Part shown: piece by piece, positions 27,501 to 35,034 of the stretch
Numbering within the stretch: position 1 is the stretch's first letter
How the letters are laid out: every line of letters begins with the position of its first letter
Made by a program: the position numbers and the translations under genes
The notes under the pieces: model-generated
What the model was told of the DNA's origin: nothing
Databases searched by the model: none
The model's input: the letters and a program-made list of their open reading frames with translations, nothing else
Origin: Belnapia arida
GTDB taxonomy: Bacteria; Pseudomonadota; Alphaproteobacteria; Acetobacterales; Acetobacteraceae
DNA length: 64,000 bases
NCBI RefSeq assembly: GCF_016773205.1
Contig: NZ_JAETWB010000009.1
Span: forward strand, 62,001-126,000
Direction: 5' to 3'

Positions 27501-28997
27501 AGCGGCGACGTCATCCAGGGCGTTCCCCTGCCGCGCTTCGACGGCCCGACCGTCGCCCTGCTGCCCAACCCGAACGACCCCTTCGGCCTGCTTCTGCTGA
27601 TCGGCGGCCGGACCGGGGCGGAGGCGGTGGCCGCCGCCTCCGTGCTTGCGGTCGGGCGCGAGGCGCTCTCGGGCGAGGCCGCCATCGTCCAGCTGCCGGA
27701 CATGCCCGCGCGCCAGCCCTATGACGCGCCGCGCTGGATCCGCAGCAACCGCCCGGTGAAGCTCGGTGAGCTGGTGGACCCGACGGAGCTCCAGGTTTCC
27801 GGCTATTCGCCGGGCGCCATCTCGATCCCCTTCCGCACCGCGCCCGACCTCTTCACCTGGCGCAACCAGCCGCTCCAGGCCGATATCCGTTTCCGCGCGC
27901 CCCCGGGCCCGATCGTCGACGTCGCCGTCTCGCGCGTCGATGCGACGATCAACGACCTCTACCTGAAGAGCTTCCCGCTGCGTGGGCCGGAGCCGGCCTG
28001 GCCGCTCTCTGCCATTGCCGGGTGGTTCGATCCCGGCAGCGACCGCTCGGAGGCGCGGCTCGGCATCCCGCCCTGGATCGTCTTCGGCCAGAACGAGCTG
28101 CAATTGCGCTTCGACATGCGCCCGCTTTCGCGTGGCGACTGCGTGGCCATCCCGGGCGACATCCGCGCCGGCATCGACCCGGACAGCACCATCGACCTCT
28201 CCTCGGCCCACCGCTTCACCCGGCTGCCGAACCTCGCCTATTTCGCCAGCTCCGGCTTCCCCTTCACCCGGATGGCCGACCTCTCGACGACGGCCGTGGT
28301 GCTGCCGGACCGGCCGAGCGCGCAGGAGCTCTCCGCCTTCCTCGGCCTGATCGGCCGCGTCTCGGCCCTGGTCGGCTACCCGGCGACCGGCGTGCAGGTG
28401 GTGCGCCCGCAGGCGCTGGCCCAGGCGACGGAGAAGGACCTCATCGTCATCGGCGCATTAGGCCGCCAGCCCGCGCTGCCGCAGCTGATGCAGGACGCGC
28501 CGGTGCAGATCGACGGCAACCGCCTCACGGTCGCGCTGCCGGACATGCTGGGCGGCTTCCGCCACATCTTCGGCGGCGGCGGGCGAGGGGCAGCGGCGGA
28601 ACGCGCCTCGGCCCAGCTCGCGGCGCCGGGCGACGGGCTCGGCGCGGTCTTCGGCTTCGAATCGCCGCTGAAGCCCGGCCGCTCGGTCCTGGCGCTCACC
28701 GGCACCACCCCCGGCGCGCTCGAGGACATGGTCGCCGCCTTGCAGGACCCGGAGCAGCTGCCCCGCGTCCAGGGTGACCTCGCCCTGCTCACCGCCGGCA
28801 AGATCCAGGGCTACAGCCTCGGCCGGACCTACAACACCGGCGTGCTGCCGCCCTGGCTCTGGCCGCAGGTCTATCTCTCGTCGAGCCCGGCGGCGCTGCT
28901 CGGCCTGCTCGCCCTCGCCATGCTGCTGGTCGCCGCGCCCTTCTACTGGGTGCTCCGGCGCCGCGCGATCCGCCGCCTGCGCACGAGGACAAGCTGA
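24528..28997 (+). CDS. bcsAB: Fused cellulose synthase BcsA-BcsB (c-di-GMP-responsive)
   Basis: A single 1489-residue frame that encodes both the catalytic and periplasmic subunits of cellulose synthase. BcsA half (about 1-720): membrane helices, GT2 domain with IPTYNEP near 145, LDDG near 178, FDCDHVP, FFCGS, TEDCHASLRMQR near 322 and QRMRWGRGM near 361, then a PilZ domain with RRQLRER near 562 and DLSLGG near 593 that should bind c-di-GMP. A Pro-rich linker and a hydrophobic signal-like helix (RRAALWLLVSLGLAAAG, near 730) lead into BcsB, which ends in a membrane anchor (ALAMLLVAAPFYWVL). No stop separates the halves. Komagataeibacter AcsAB has the same fusion. It polymerises UDP-glucose and exports the glucan through the inner membrane. 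Confidence 0.93.
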   Translation: MSNSTRDPLARLPFMRSRIGGAVASIIGLLAALMVIVAPLEPQDQAYLAIGGVMLFLVANVFRGRVVTLALAALSSIVSLRYLYWRLNDTLDYTSFWQTFFGTGLVLAEVYAGVALILSYFQTLWPLERKPVPLPEDVAAWPVVDIFIPTYNEPLEVVKPTIFAALAIDWPPEKLRVHVLDDGRREEFRRFAAEVGANYITRTDNKGAKAGNINHAMGVTSGEYIAIFDCDHVPTRAFLQLTLGWLLRDRDLCMVQTPHHFYSPDPFERNLVSGSRVPNENLLFYGLIQQGNDFWGGTFFCGSCAVIRREALEEIGGVPTETVTEDCHASLRMQRLGWRTAYLRMPLAAGLATERLMLHIGQRMRWGRGMIQILRIENPLTASGLGWSERLCYFMAMFHFLFPLPRFVFLTAPLAYLLGGHTLIAASPLAIVAYAGPHIIHSIVTASRIQGRVRHSFWSEIYEAVLAVYLLPVTLATLLDPRRGKFNVTDKGGTLADGYFDMRAVGPNVVLALFLAAGLGFGLWGLATNPRQSLEFQAYMLNLVWASLCFITVMTGLAVGRERRQLRERARISADVPATILLPDGRTVDGDTRDLSLGGAAVFADRPEGMLDDAVVTLELHCGHEVIPLPAEVLRWTEGRLQVRFAPQDLHDEGRIVRAVLGRADAWVAWDETRTDRPLRSLREVMVSITGLVRGGSQFSLRRRGPARGHQAPVIAEPQRPPAPPARAVTRRAALWLLVSLGLAAAGQAAAQPRAFGQAPAFAPAPALAAPGAQDPTLGTRRISTTLRQLGLRAPMQLRGTSDLQGVLFGIRGDEVVTEARLVLQGSTSPQLIPELSQISVALNEQFVGAIQPDRNRPSFGPLEFPVNPVFFADNNRLNFRFSGRYAVECNDPLSGLLWAVVSDTSTLNLTLEKLPLTRDLARLPEPFFDPRLLREPLVLPVVLAEAAGNDVLRAAAIASSWFAVQADYRTARFPVSAAPPARGHAVMIVTSGDVIQGVPLPRFDGPTVALLPNPNDPFGLLLLIGGRTGAEAVAAASVLAVGREALSGEAAIVQLPDMPARQPYDAPRWIRSNRPVKLGELVDPTELQVSGYSPGAISIPFRTAPDLFTWRNQPLQADIRFRAPPGPIVDVAVSRVDATINDLYLKSFPLRGPEPAWPLSAIAGWFDPGSDRSEARLGIPPWIVFGQNELQLRFDMRPLSRGDCVAIPGDIRAGIDPDSTIDLSSAHRFTRLPNLAYFASSGFPFTRMADLSTTAVVLPDRPSAQELSAFLGLIGRVSALVGYPATGVQVVRPQALAQATEKDLIVIGALGRQPALPQLMQDAPVQIDGNRLTVALPDMLGGFRHIFGGGGRGAAAERASAQLAAPGDGLGAVFGFESPLKPGRSVLALTGTTPGALEDMVAALQDPEQLPRVQGDLALLTAGKIQGYSLGRTYNTGVLPPWLWPQVYLSSSPAALLGLLALAMLLVAAPFYWVLRRRAIRRLRTRTS

Positions 28998-31900
28998 TGC
29001 TCCGCCGCGCGCCCCTCATCGCCGCCGCGCTCGCCCTGCCCGGGGCGGCGCTTGCCCAGGCACAGGTCCCCACCCCGGCCCAGCCCACCGCCGCCACCTC
29101 CGCCCAGGGCGGGCAGGAAGGCGCCATCGCCGCCCTGCTCGACCAGGCGAATTACTGGCGCCTGCAGAACCGGCCGGAACTCGTCATCCGCACGCTGGAG
29201 CGGCTGCTGGTCGTCGATCCGCGCAACGTGGAGGCGCTGGCCGGCGCCGCCCAGGCACATGCCCAGCTCGGCCACCGCCAACCGGCGGAGAGCTACCTCG
29301 CCCGGTTGCGCCAGGTGGCGCCCGGCGACCCGCGGCTCGGCGAGACCGACATCACCGTCCGCGCCGCGACCGTCGATACCGGCGCGCTGGCCGAGGCCCG
29401 GCGCCTTGCCCAGGCCGGCCGCGCCGCCGAGGCGGTGCAGCGCTACCGCGAGCTGTTCCGCGGTGCCGCGCCGCCCGACGGCTACGCCCAGGAATACTAC
29501 GCGACCCTCGCCGGCACCGAGCAGGGCTATGGCGAGGCCCGCGACGGCCTCGCCCGCCTCGCCGCCCGCTCGCCGAGCGACATGCGCCTCCAGCTCGCCT
29601 ATGCGCAGGTGCTGACCTACCGCGACGCCACCCGCAACGACGGCATCGGCCGCCTCCGCCAGCTCGCCGCCAACCCGGAGGTGACGAACACCGCGACCGC
29701 AGCCTGGCGCCAGGCGCTGCTCTGGCAGGGGCCGAGCCGGGACATGGTCCCGGCGCTGCAATCCTTCCTCGAGCGCTTCCCGAACGATGCCGACATCGCC
29801 CGCAAGCTGGCGGAGGCGCAAAATCCGCCCACCGGCACGCCGGACGAGGCGAGCCTCACCCGCATCCGCGGCTTCGAGCAACTGAATGCCGGCCGCCTGC
29901 GCGACGCCCAGCGCGACTTCGAGGCCGCCGTCGCCCGCAACCCGGAGGATGCCGACGCAACCGGCGGCCTCGGCCTGGTGCGGCTGCGCGAGGGCCGCTA
30001 CGGCGAGGCGCGCAGCCTGCTCGAACGCGCCATCCGCCTCGCCCCCGAGAGGCGCGACCAGTGGCAGCGCGCCCTCGACGGCGCCGGCTATGCCGCCGAC
30101 CTCGCCACCGCCCGCAGCCAGCTCCAGGCCGGCAACCTCGACGCCGCCGAGCAGACGCTGCGCCGCGCCACCGGCCGCGGCGCCGGCGACAAGGCCGATG
30201 CCGACGCGCTGCTCGGCGACCTCGCGCTGCGCCGCGGCGACCTGGCCGGCGCCGAGGCCCGCTACCGCGCCGCGCTGTCCCGCCGCCCCAATCTCGGCCC
30301 CGCCGCGAGCGGCCTCTATGAGGTGCTCCAGCAGGGGGGCCGCTTCGCCGAGGCCGAGGAGTTGCAGCGCCGCGCCGGCGGCCCGCTCGCCGGCGGCGAC
30401 GCCATGGCCGGCCGGGCGAACGCCATCCGCACCGAGGCCCAGCGCAACCCGAACCCGGCGGCGGCCGTCGCCATGCTGCGCCAAGCCCTCCAGGCCGACC
30501 CGTCGAGCCCCTGGATCCGCCTCGACCTCGCCCGCCTGCTCTCGCGCCAGGGCAACGGCGCCGAGGCCCGCCAGCTGATGGAGGCCGCCATCGCGGGCGG
30601 CAACCCGGACGCGCTGCACGCCGCCTCGCTCTTCGCCGAGGAGGAAGCGCGCCCGGCCGATGCGGTGGACTACCTCAACCGCATCCCCGTCCGCCTCCGC
30701 AACGCGGACATGAACGGCCTGCTCGCCCGCACGCGCATCGCCGGCGAGGTGCAGGTCGCCGCCAGTCTCTGGCGCAGCGGCCAGCAGGCGCAGGGCCGCC
30801 TGCAGCTGATCGGCATCGCCCGCCGCAACGACCCGACGGGCAACAGCGCCCAGCTCGCCATCCGCAAGCTCGGCCAGCTGAACGACCCGATGGGTGCCGC
30901 CGAGGCCGGCCGCGCCGCACTTGCCGCCAACCCCCGCGCCAGCGCCTCCGCCCGGCTCGCCATCGCCGCCGCCCTGCTCGGCGCCGGGGCGGAGGCCGAT
31001 GCCATCGCCCTCGCCCGCGTCGTGGAGGCCCTGCCGAACCTCACCGGCGAGGAGCGCCGCCAGGCTGCCGCCCTGCAATCCGGCCTCGCCATCCGCGCCG
31101 CGGACCGGCTGAACGACCAGGGCGACCCAGCCGGCGCCTATGACCTGCTCGCCCCCGTCCTGGCGCGCGACCCGACCAACGCTCCGGCCAACTTGGCGCT
31201 CGCCCGGCTCTACCAGGGCGCCAACCAGCCCGGCGCCGCCGGCCGCATCGCCGAGGGCGTGCTCCAGGCCGACCCATCCAGCCTCGAGGCCCGCTTCGCC
31301 GCCATGGACGCCGCCATCGCCGCGCGCGACTGGGGCCGGGCCGAGGCGCTGCTGGTCGAGTCCCGCGCCATCAGCCCCGGCGACATCCGCATGTCGCTGG
31401 CGGAAGCTCGCCTCGCCCGCGCCGCCGGCCAGAACGGCCGCGCCCTCCGCGCGCTGGAGATGGCCGCCGCCCAGCGCCGCTCCCAGGCCGTCCAGGGAGG
31501 CGACCCCACCGCCGGCAACGGCCCGCTGCTGGCCCAGGCCGGGCGCGACAACCCCTTCCGCCGCGGTGGCCTGCCGGGGACGGCCGCGTCCCTCACCCCC
31601 GCCCTCGACCCGGTCGATGCCGAGATCCAGCGCGAGCTCGGCCTGGTGCGCGAGGAGACCGCCGCCCGGCTGCAAGGCGCCGTCGCCTACCGCACCCGCT
31701 CCGGCACCAGCGGCCGCGACCGGCTGGAAGAGGTCTCCGCCCCGCTCGAAGCCTCGATCGCCCCCGGCGGCCGCATCACCGCGACGGTCACGCCGGTCAG
31801 CATCGCCACCGGCAAGCTGAACGCCGACAACATCGAGGGCCTGCGCGCCTATGGCAGCAACGCCCTCGCCCCCGGCCTGCAGGGCACCACGCCCTCGGCC

Positions 31901-32782
31901 AGCCCCGCCGACCGCCAGCGCCTGACCGCGCGGGACACGACGGCCACCGGCGTCGGCCTCGGCCTCGGCTATGCGCGGGAAAGCTTCCGCGCCGATGTCG
32001 GCACCTCGCCCATCGGCTTCCGCGAGCAGAACTTCCTCGGCGGCGTGGAATTCGCCCCCGAGCTCAGCCCGACCCTCAAGCTGCGGCTGACCGCCGAGCG
32101 CCGTTCGGTGACGGACAGCCTGCTCTCCTGGTCCGGCCTGCGCGACCCGGCGAGCGGGCAGGTCTGGGGCGCCGTGGTCCGCACCGGCGGCCGGGCGCAG
32201 CTCGAATACGGCGCCGGGCCGGCCGGCCTCTATGCCGGCGCCGGCTACTCCACCTTCACCGGCCGCAACGTCGCCAGCAACAGCCGCTTCGAGGCCGGGG
32301 CCGGCGTTTCCTACCAGGTCTGGCGGCGGCCGGGCGACGAGCTCACCACCGGGCTCGACCTCGTCTACTTCGCCTATGACAACAACCAGCGCCTCTTCAC
32401 CTACGGCAATGGCGGCTATTTCAGCCCGCAGAGCTACTTCGCCGCCAATGTCCCGGTCGACTGGCGCGGCCGCGACGGCGACCTCTCCTGGCGCCTCGGC
32501 GGCACCATCGGCTACCAGAGCTACCGCGAGGACGCCGCCCGCTACTTCCCGACCGATGCCGGCGCCCAGGCCCAACTCGAATCCTCGCTCCCGGGCGACC
32601 CGACCGCCAGGGCCAGCCAGGCCGCGCGCAGCGCCTCCGGCATCATCGGCGGCGTGCGCGGCGACGTCGACTACGCGGTCACGCCCAACCTTCGCATCGG
32701 CGCGCTGCTGCGCTACGACCGCACGGCGAATTGGAATGAGGCGCGGGGGATGTTCTACGCCCGCTACCGGTTCGACAAGTAA
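28997..32782 (+). CDS. bcsC: Cellulose synthase outer-membrane subunit BcsC
   Basis: A 1261-residue periplasmic and outer-membrane component. An N-terminal signal peptide (RRAPLIAAALALPGAALA) is followed by many TPR-like repeats to about residue 890, for example EALAGAAQAHAQLGHRQPAESYLARL, shown here in part as AGAAQAHAQLGHRQPAES. The C-terminal 350 residues are beta-rich, with alternating polar and aromatic strands ending in FYARYRFDK, as in the BCSC_C barrel that exports cellulose. The ATG overlaps the bcsAB stop (TGATG), and its own stop overlaps the bcsD start (TAATG). The length is close to that of characterised BcsC proteins. Confidence 0.92.
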   Translation: MLRRAPLIAAALALPGAALAQAQVPTPAQPTAATSAQGGQEGAIAALLDQANYWRLQNRPELVIRTLERLLVVDPRNVEALAGAAQAHAQLGHRQPAESYLARLRQVAPGDPRLGETDITVRAATVDTGALAEARRLAQAGRAAEAVQRYRELFRGAAPPDGYAQEYYATLAGTEQGYGEARDGLARLAARSPSDMRLQLAYAQVLTYRDATRNDGIGRLRQLAANPEVTNTATAAWRQALLWQGPSRDMVPALQSFLERFPNDADIARKLAEAQNPPTGTPDEASLTRIRGFEQLNAGRLRDAQRDFEAAVARNPEDADATGGLGLVRLREGRYGEARSLLERAIRLAPERRDQWQRALDGAGYAADLATARSQLQAGNLDAAEQTLRRATGRGAGDKADADALLGDLALRRGDLAGAEARYRAALSRRPNLGPAASGLYEVLQQGGRFAEAEELQRRAGGPLAGGDAMAGRANAIRTEAQRNPNPAAAVAMLRQALQADPSSPWIRLDLARLLSRQGNGAEARQLMEAAIAGGNPDALHAASLFAEEEARPADAVDYLNRIPVRLRNADMNGLLARTRIAGEVQVAASLWRSGQQAQGRLQLIGIARRNDPTGNSAQLAIRKLGQLNDPMGAAEAGRAALAANPRASASARLAIAAALLGAGAEADAIALARVVEALPNLTGEERRQAAALQSGLAIRAADRLNDQGDPAGAYDLLAPVLARDPTNAPANLALARLYQGANQPGAAGRIAEGVLQADPSSLEARFAAMDAAIAARDWGRAEALLVESRAISPGDIRMSLAEARLARAAGQNGRALRALEMAAAQRRSQAVQGGDPTAGNGPLLAQAGRDNPFRRGGLPGTAASLTPALDPVDAEIQRELGLVREETAARLQGAVAYRTRSGTSGRDRLEEVSAPLEASIAPGGRITATVTPVSIATGKLNADNIEGLRAYGSNALAPGLQGTTPSASPADRQRLTARDTTATGVGLGLGYARESFRADVGTSPIGFREQNFLGGVEFAPELSPTLKLRLTAERRSVTDSLLSWSGLRDPASGQVWGAVVRTGGRAQLEYGAGPAGLYAGAGYSTFTGRNVASNSRFEAGAGVSYQVWRRPGDELTTGLDLVYFAYDNNQRLFTYGNGGYFSPQSYFAANVPVDWRGRDGDLSWRLGGTIGYQSYREDAARYFPTDAGAQAQLESSLPGDPTARASQAARSASGIIGGVRGDVDYAVTPNLRIGALLRYDRTANWNEARGMFYARYRFDK

Positions 32783-33288
32783 TGGACACGCTGCTCCCCA
32801 CCCCGGAAGGCCCCCGCATGACGGCAGCCGAGCCGAACGCCCTCAGCTACCTCGCCCGCCGCGGTGTCGCGGCGCAGTGGCGCGGCTTCCTCCGCGCCCT
32901 GGTCGAGACGCTCGACGCCAATCTCGACGCCGCCTCGCGCGACGCCCTGCTGCGCGCCGTCGGCGCCCGCTTCGCCGCCCTGACCCCGCTTCCCGCCTGC
33001 GCGGGCCTCGCCGAGCTGGAGGCCCGGGTGAACGAGGCCCTGGCGGCGGCCGACTGGGGCTGGGCCGAGATCGCCCTCGACCCGAACGACCGCGCCCTCG
33101 TCGTCACCCATTGCGCGGCCCCCCTGGTGGCGACCGGGGCGGACCCCTCCGGCGGCTGGGTCGGCGCGGTGCTGGAGGGCCTCTACGGCACCTGGTTCGG
33201 CGCCCAGCCCGGCTCCGAGCCGAGCCTCGTTCCCCGCCGCACCGGCGGCAGGCCGGGCGTCATCCTCCTCCGCTACGGCCGGGGCTGA
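32782..33288 (+). CDS. bcsD: Cellulose synthase subunit D
   Basis: A 168-residue BcsD/AcsD homologue. The segment SGGWVGAVLEGLYGTWFGAQ closely matches the conserved core of Komagataeibacter AcsD. AcsD forms an octameric periplasmic ring through which glucan chains pass, and it promotes crystallisation of parallel ribbons. The upstream ADWGWAEIALDPNDRALVVTH segment also matches the family. The ATG overlaps the bcsC stop, and an internal ATG at 32818 is a possible alternative start. There is no signal peptide, as in other BcsD proteins. A strong hairpin follows the stop codon, so it probably ends the operon. Confidence 0.88.
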   Translation: MDTLLPTPEGPRMTAAEPNALSYLARRGVAAQWRGFLRALVETLDANLDAASRDALLRAVGARFAALTPLPACAGLAELEARVNEALAAADWGWAEIALDPNDRALVVTHCAAPLVATGADPSGGWVGAVLEGLYGTWFGAQPGSEPSLVPRRTGGRPGVILLRYGRG

Positions 33289-33289
33289 C

Positions 33290-33311
33290 GGGGGAGGGGT
33301 TCCCCACCCCC
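33290..33311 (+). terminator. Terminator-like hairpin after bcsD
   Basis: GGGGGAGGGG (33290-33299) pairs with CCCCACCCCC (33302-33311) around a 2-nt loop, with one A-A mismatch. It begins 2 bp after the bcsD stop and 25 bp before the next ATG. The U-run is missing, but the stem is very GC-rich. It probably marks the end of the cellulose operon. Confidence 0.5.
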
Positions 33312-33336
33312 CGGTCCATGATATGCGAAGCGCCCG

Positions 33337-34878
33337 ATGAGCCTCTCTCCGCGCCTGCGGGCCCCCTTCGCCGCCATCGACCGCGTCTTCGGCATCCTCG
33401 TCGTCCCGCTGGCGATGCTGCTGGCCTCGCTGCTGCTGCGCGCCCTCGGTTTCACCGTCGCGGTGATCGACACGGATGAGGGGCTCTACCTCGTCCAGGC
33501 CCAGCAATGGCTTCGCGGGCATTGGCCGCTGGTCGCGGTCTGGGACATGCACCCGGTCGGCGCGCCCGCCGTCTTCGCCGCGGCGATGGCCATCTTCGGC
33601 GAGAGCATCGCCACCATCCGCCTGCTCGGCTGCCTCTGCGTGGCGCTGGCCGCCTGGGCGCTCTACGGCGCGGTGCGGACGGCGGGCGGGCCGCGCGGCA
33701 TCGGCCTGGCGGCGGGCTTCATCTACATCGCCCACAGCCTGCGGATGGGCGGGCTCGCCACCAATACCGAGATCCTCTTCGCTCCGCTCACCGTCGCCGC
33801 CATGGCGCTCGGCATCCGCGGCTTGGCCGGGGCGCTCCGCTTGCGGGAGGCGCCCGGCTGGCCCGGGCTGGCCGCCATGGGCCTGCTGATCGGCTCGGCG
33901 CTCGCCATCAAGCCGGTGATGGTGGTCGAGGGCTGCCTCTGCTTCGCGCTGATGGTCTTCCCCGCCCTCTGGCACCGCCTGCTGCCCTGGCGCCGGGCGC
34001 TGGCGATGGCCGCCGCCTATGCCGGGCTCTGCGCCCTGCCGACGCTGGTCTTCGGCCTGCTCTACTGGTGGCAAGGGGCGCTCGCCGACTTCCTCGACGG
34101 CACCTTTCTCGGCCCGCTCCGCTATGCCGAGGGGCGGCTCGGCGCCGTGGAGTCCTTCCACCGCATCTTGGTCGAGATCCTGACGCTGCTCTGGCCCATC
34201 GCGCTCGCCGCCATCGCCCTGCTGCGCTGGCTGCCGCGGGGCGGCATCGCCGGGATGCTGGTGCGGGTCGGGCTGATCTGGTTCGTCGCCGCCAGCGTCG
34301 GCGTCGCCTCGCCGGGCTATTTCTACCCGCACTACTTCCTGCTCTGGCTGCCCTCCCTCGCGCTGATGGCGACCTTCGGCTGCTGGCGCCTCGCCCGCCG
34401 GCTGCCGGCGCACCGCCGCGCCCCCGGCTTCGCCCTGCTGGTCGCGGTGGTGATGATCGGTTCCTGGCGTGCCGACGCCACCGCCCGCGTCGACCGCGGC
34501 ATCGGCCTGTTCGAGGCAGACCCGGTGGTCGAGATCACTCGCCTGATCCGCGCCGAACTGAAGCCGGGCGAGACCATCTTCGTCGCCAACTACCACCCCG
34601 TGATCTACGCGCTGACCGATGCGGCGCTGCCGACGCGCTTCGTCTTTCCCGCCCAGCTCACCGGCGAGTTCACCGACATCGCCGGCATCAACACCGATGC
34701 CGAGGTGGCGCGCATCATGGCCAGCCGCCCGCGCTTCGTCGTCATCGACCGCGGCTGGTGGCCGCGGCTCCGCGAGAGTGCGGCGGCCATCATCACCGAG
34801 GCGCTGGAGAGCGATTACACCCAGGTCGGCGAGGTGCCGGAGGAGCGCGGCCCGATCGAGCTCTGGGCACCGAAATAG
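33337..34878 (+). CDS. GT39/ArnT-type membrane glycosyltransferase
   Basis: A 513-residue polytopic membrane protein of the dolichyl-phosphate-mannosyltransferase/ArnT superfamily (GT39/GT83-like). The first periplasmic loop has the catalytic-type acidic pair in IDTDEGLYLVQAQQWLRG and a WDMHPVGAPA segment; about ten hydrophobic helices follow. The C-terminal domain is soluble (ELKPGETIFVANYHPVIYAL). Such enzymes move a sugar from a polyprenyl-phosphate donor onto lipid A, protein or a polymer. It follows bcsD by 48 bp across a hairpin, so a link to cellulose is only positional. The acceptor is unknown. Confidence 0.82.
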   Translation: MSLSPRLRAPFAAIDRVFGILVVPLAMLLASLLLRALGFTVAVIDTDEGLYLVQAQQWLRGHWPLVAVWDMHPVGAPAVFAAAMAIFGESIATIRLLGCLCVALAAWALYGAVRTAGGPRGIGLAAGFIYIAHSLRMGGLATNTEILFAPLTVAAMALGIRGLAGALRLREAPGWPGLAAMGLLIGSALAIKPVMVVEGCLCFALMVFPALWHRLLPWRRALAMAAAYAGLCALPTLVFGLLYWWQGALADFLDGTFLGPLRYAEGRLGAVESFHRILVEILTLLWPIALAAIALLRWLPRGGIAGMLVRVGLIWFVAASVGVASPGYFYPHYFLLWLPSLALMATFGCWRLARRLPAHRRAPGFALLVAVVMIGSWRADATARVDRGIGLFEADPVVEITRLIRAELKPGETIFVANYHPVIYALTDAALPTRFVFPAQLTGEFTDIAGINTDAEVARIMASRPRFVVIDRGWWPRLRESAAAIITEALESDYTQVGEVPEERGPIELWAPK

Positions 34879-34942
34879 GACGGAGCGTGATCGCCGGAGG
34901 CTGGTACGGCCGGGGGCGTGAATCACGCGACAAGATGGCAGG

Positions 34943-34972
34943 CCGGGGCATGAACCGCGGTTCATGCCCCGG
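34943..34972. repeat. Perfect 30-bp palindrome
   Basis: A perfect inverted repeat with half-site CCGGGGCATGAACCG (34943-34957) and its exact complement at 34958-34972. It sits in the 156-bp spacer between the GT39-like gene and the SMP-30 gene, 65 bp after the stop and 62 bp before the next ATG. A shorter inverted repeat, GCGTG-AAT-CACGC, lies about 20 bp upstream. It could be a strong terminator hairpin without a U-run, a dimeric regulator site or a REP-like element. I saw no second copy in the window. Confidence 0.7.
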
Positions 34973-35034
34973 GTGGGGTTGCAAGCCCCGCCTTCTGGCG
35001 CATGATCCCCGGCAAATCGATGGGGGAGAGAGGC

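Noticed and set aside
23388-28211. A 1607-codon open frame on the minus strand opposite the cellulose synthase gene
   Set aside because: It is an antisense shadow. GC-rich third positions on the plus strand suppress stops; its translation is low-complexity Arg/Ala/Gly/His with no domain, while the plus frame encodes clear BcsQ/BcsAB.
28943-32575. A 1210-codon minus-strand frame opposite bcsC
   Set aside because: Shadow of bcsC; Gly/Ala/Val-rich with no domain structure.
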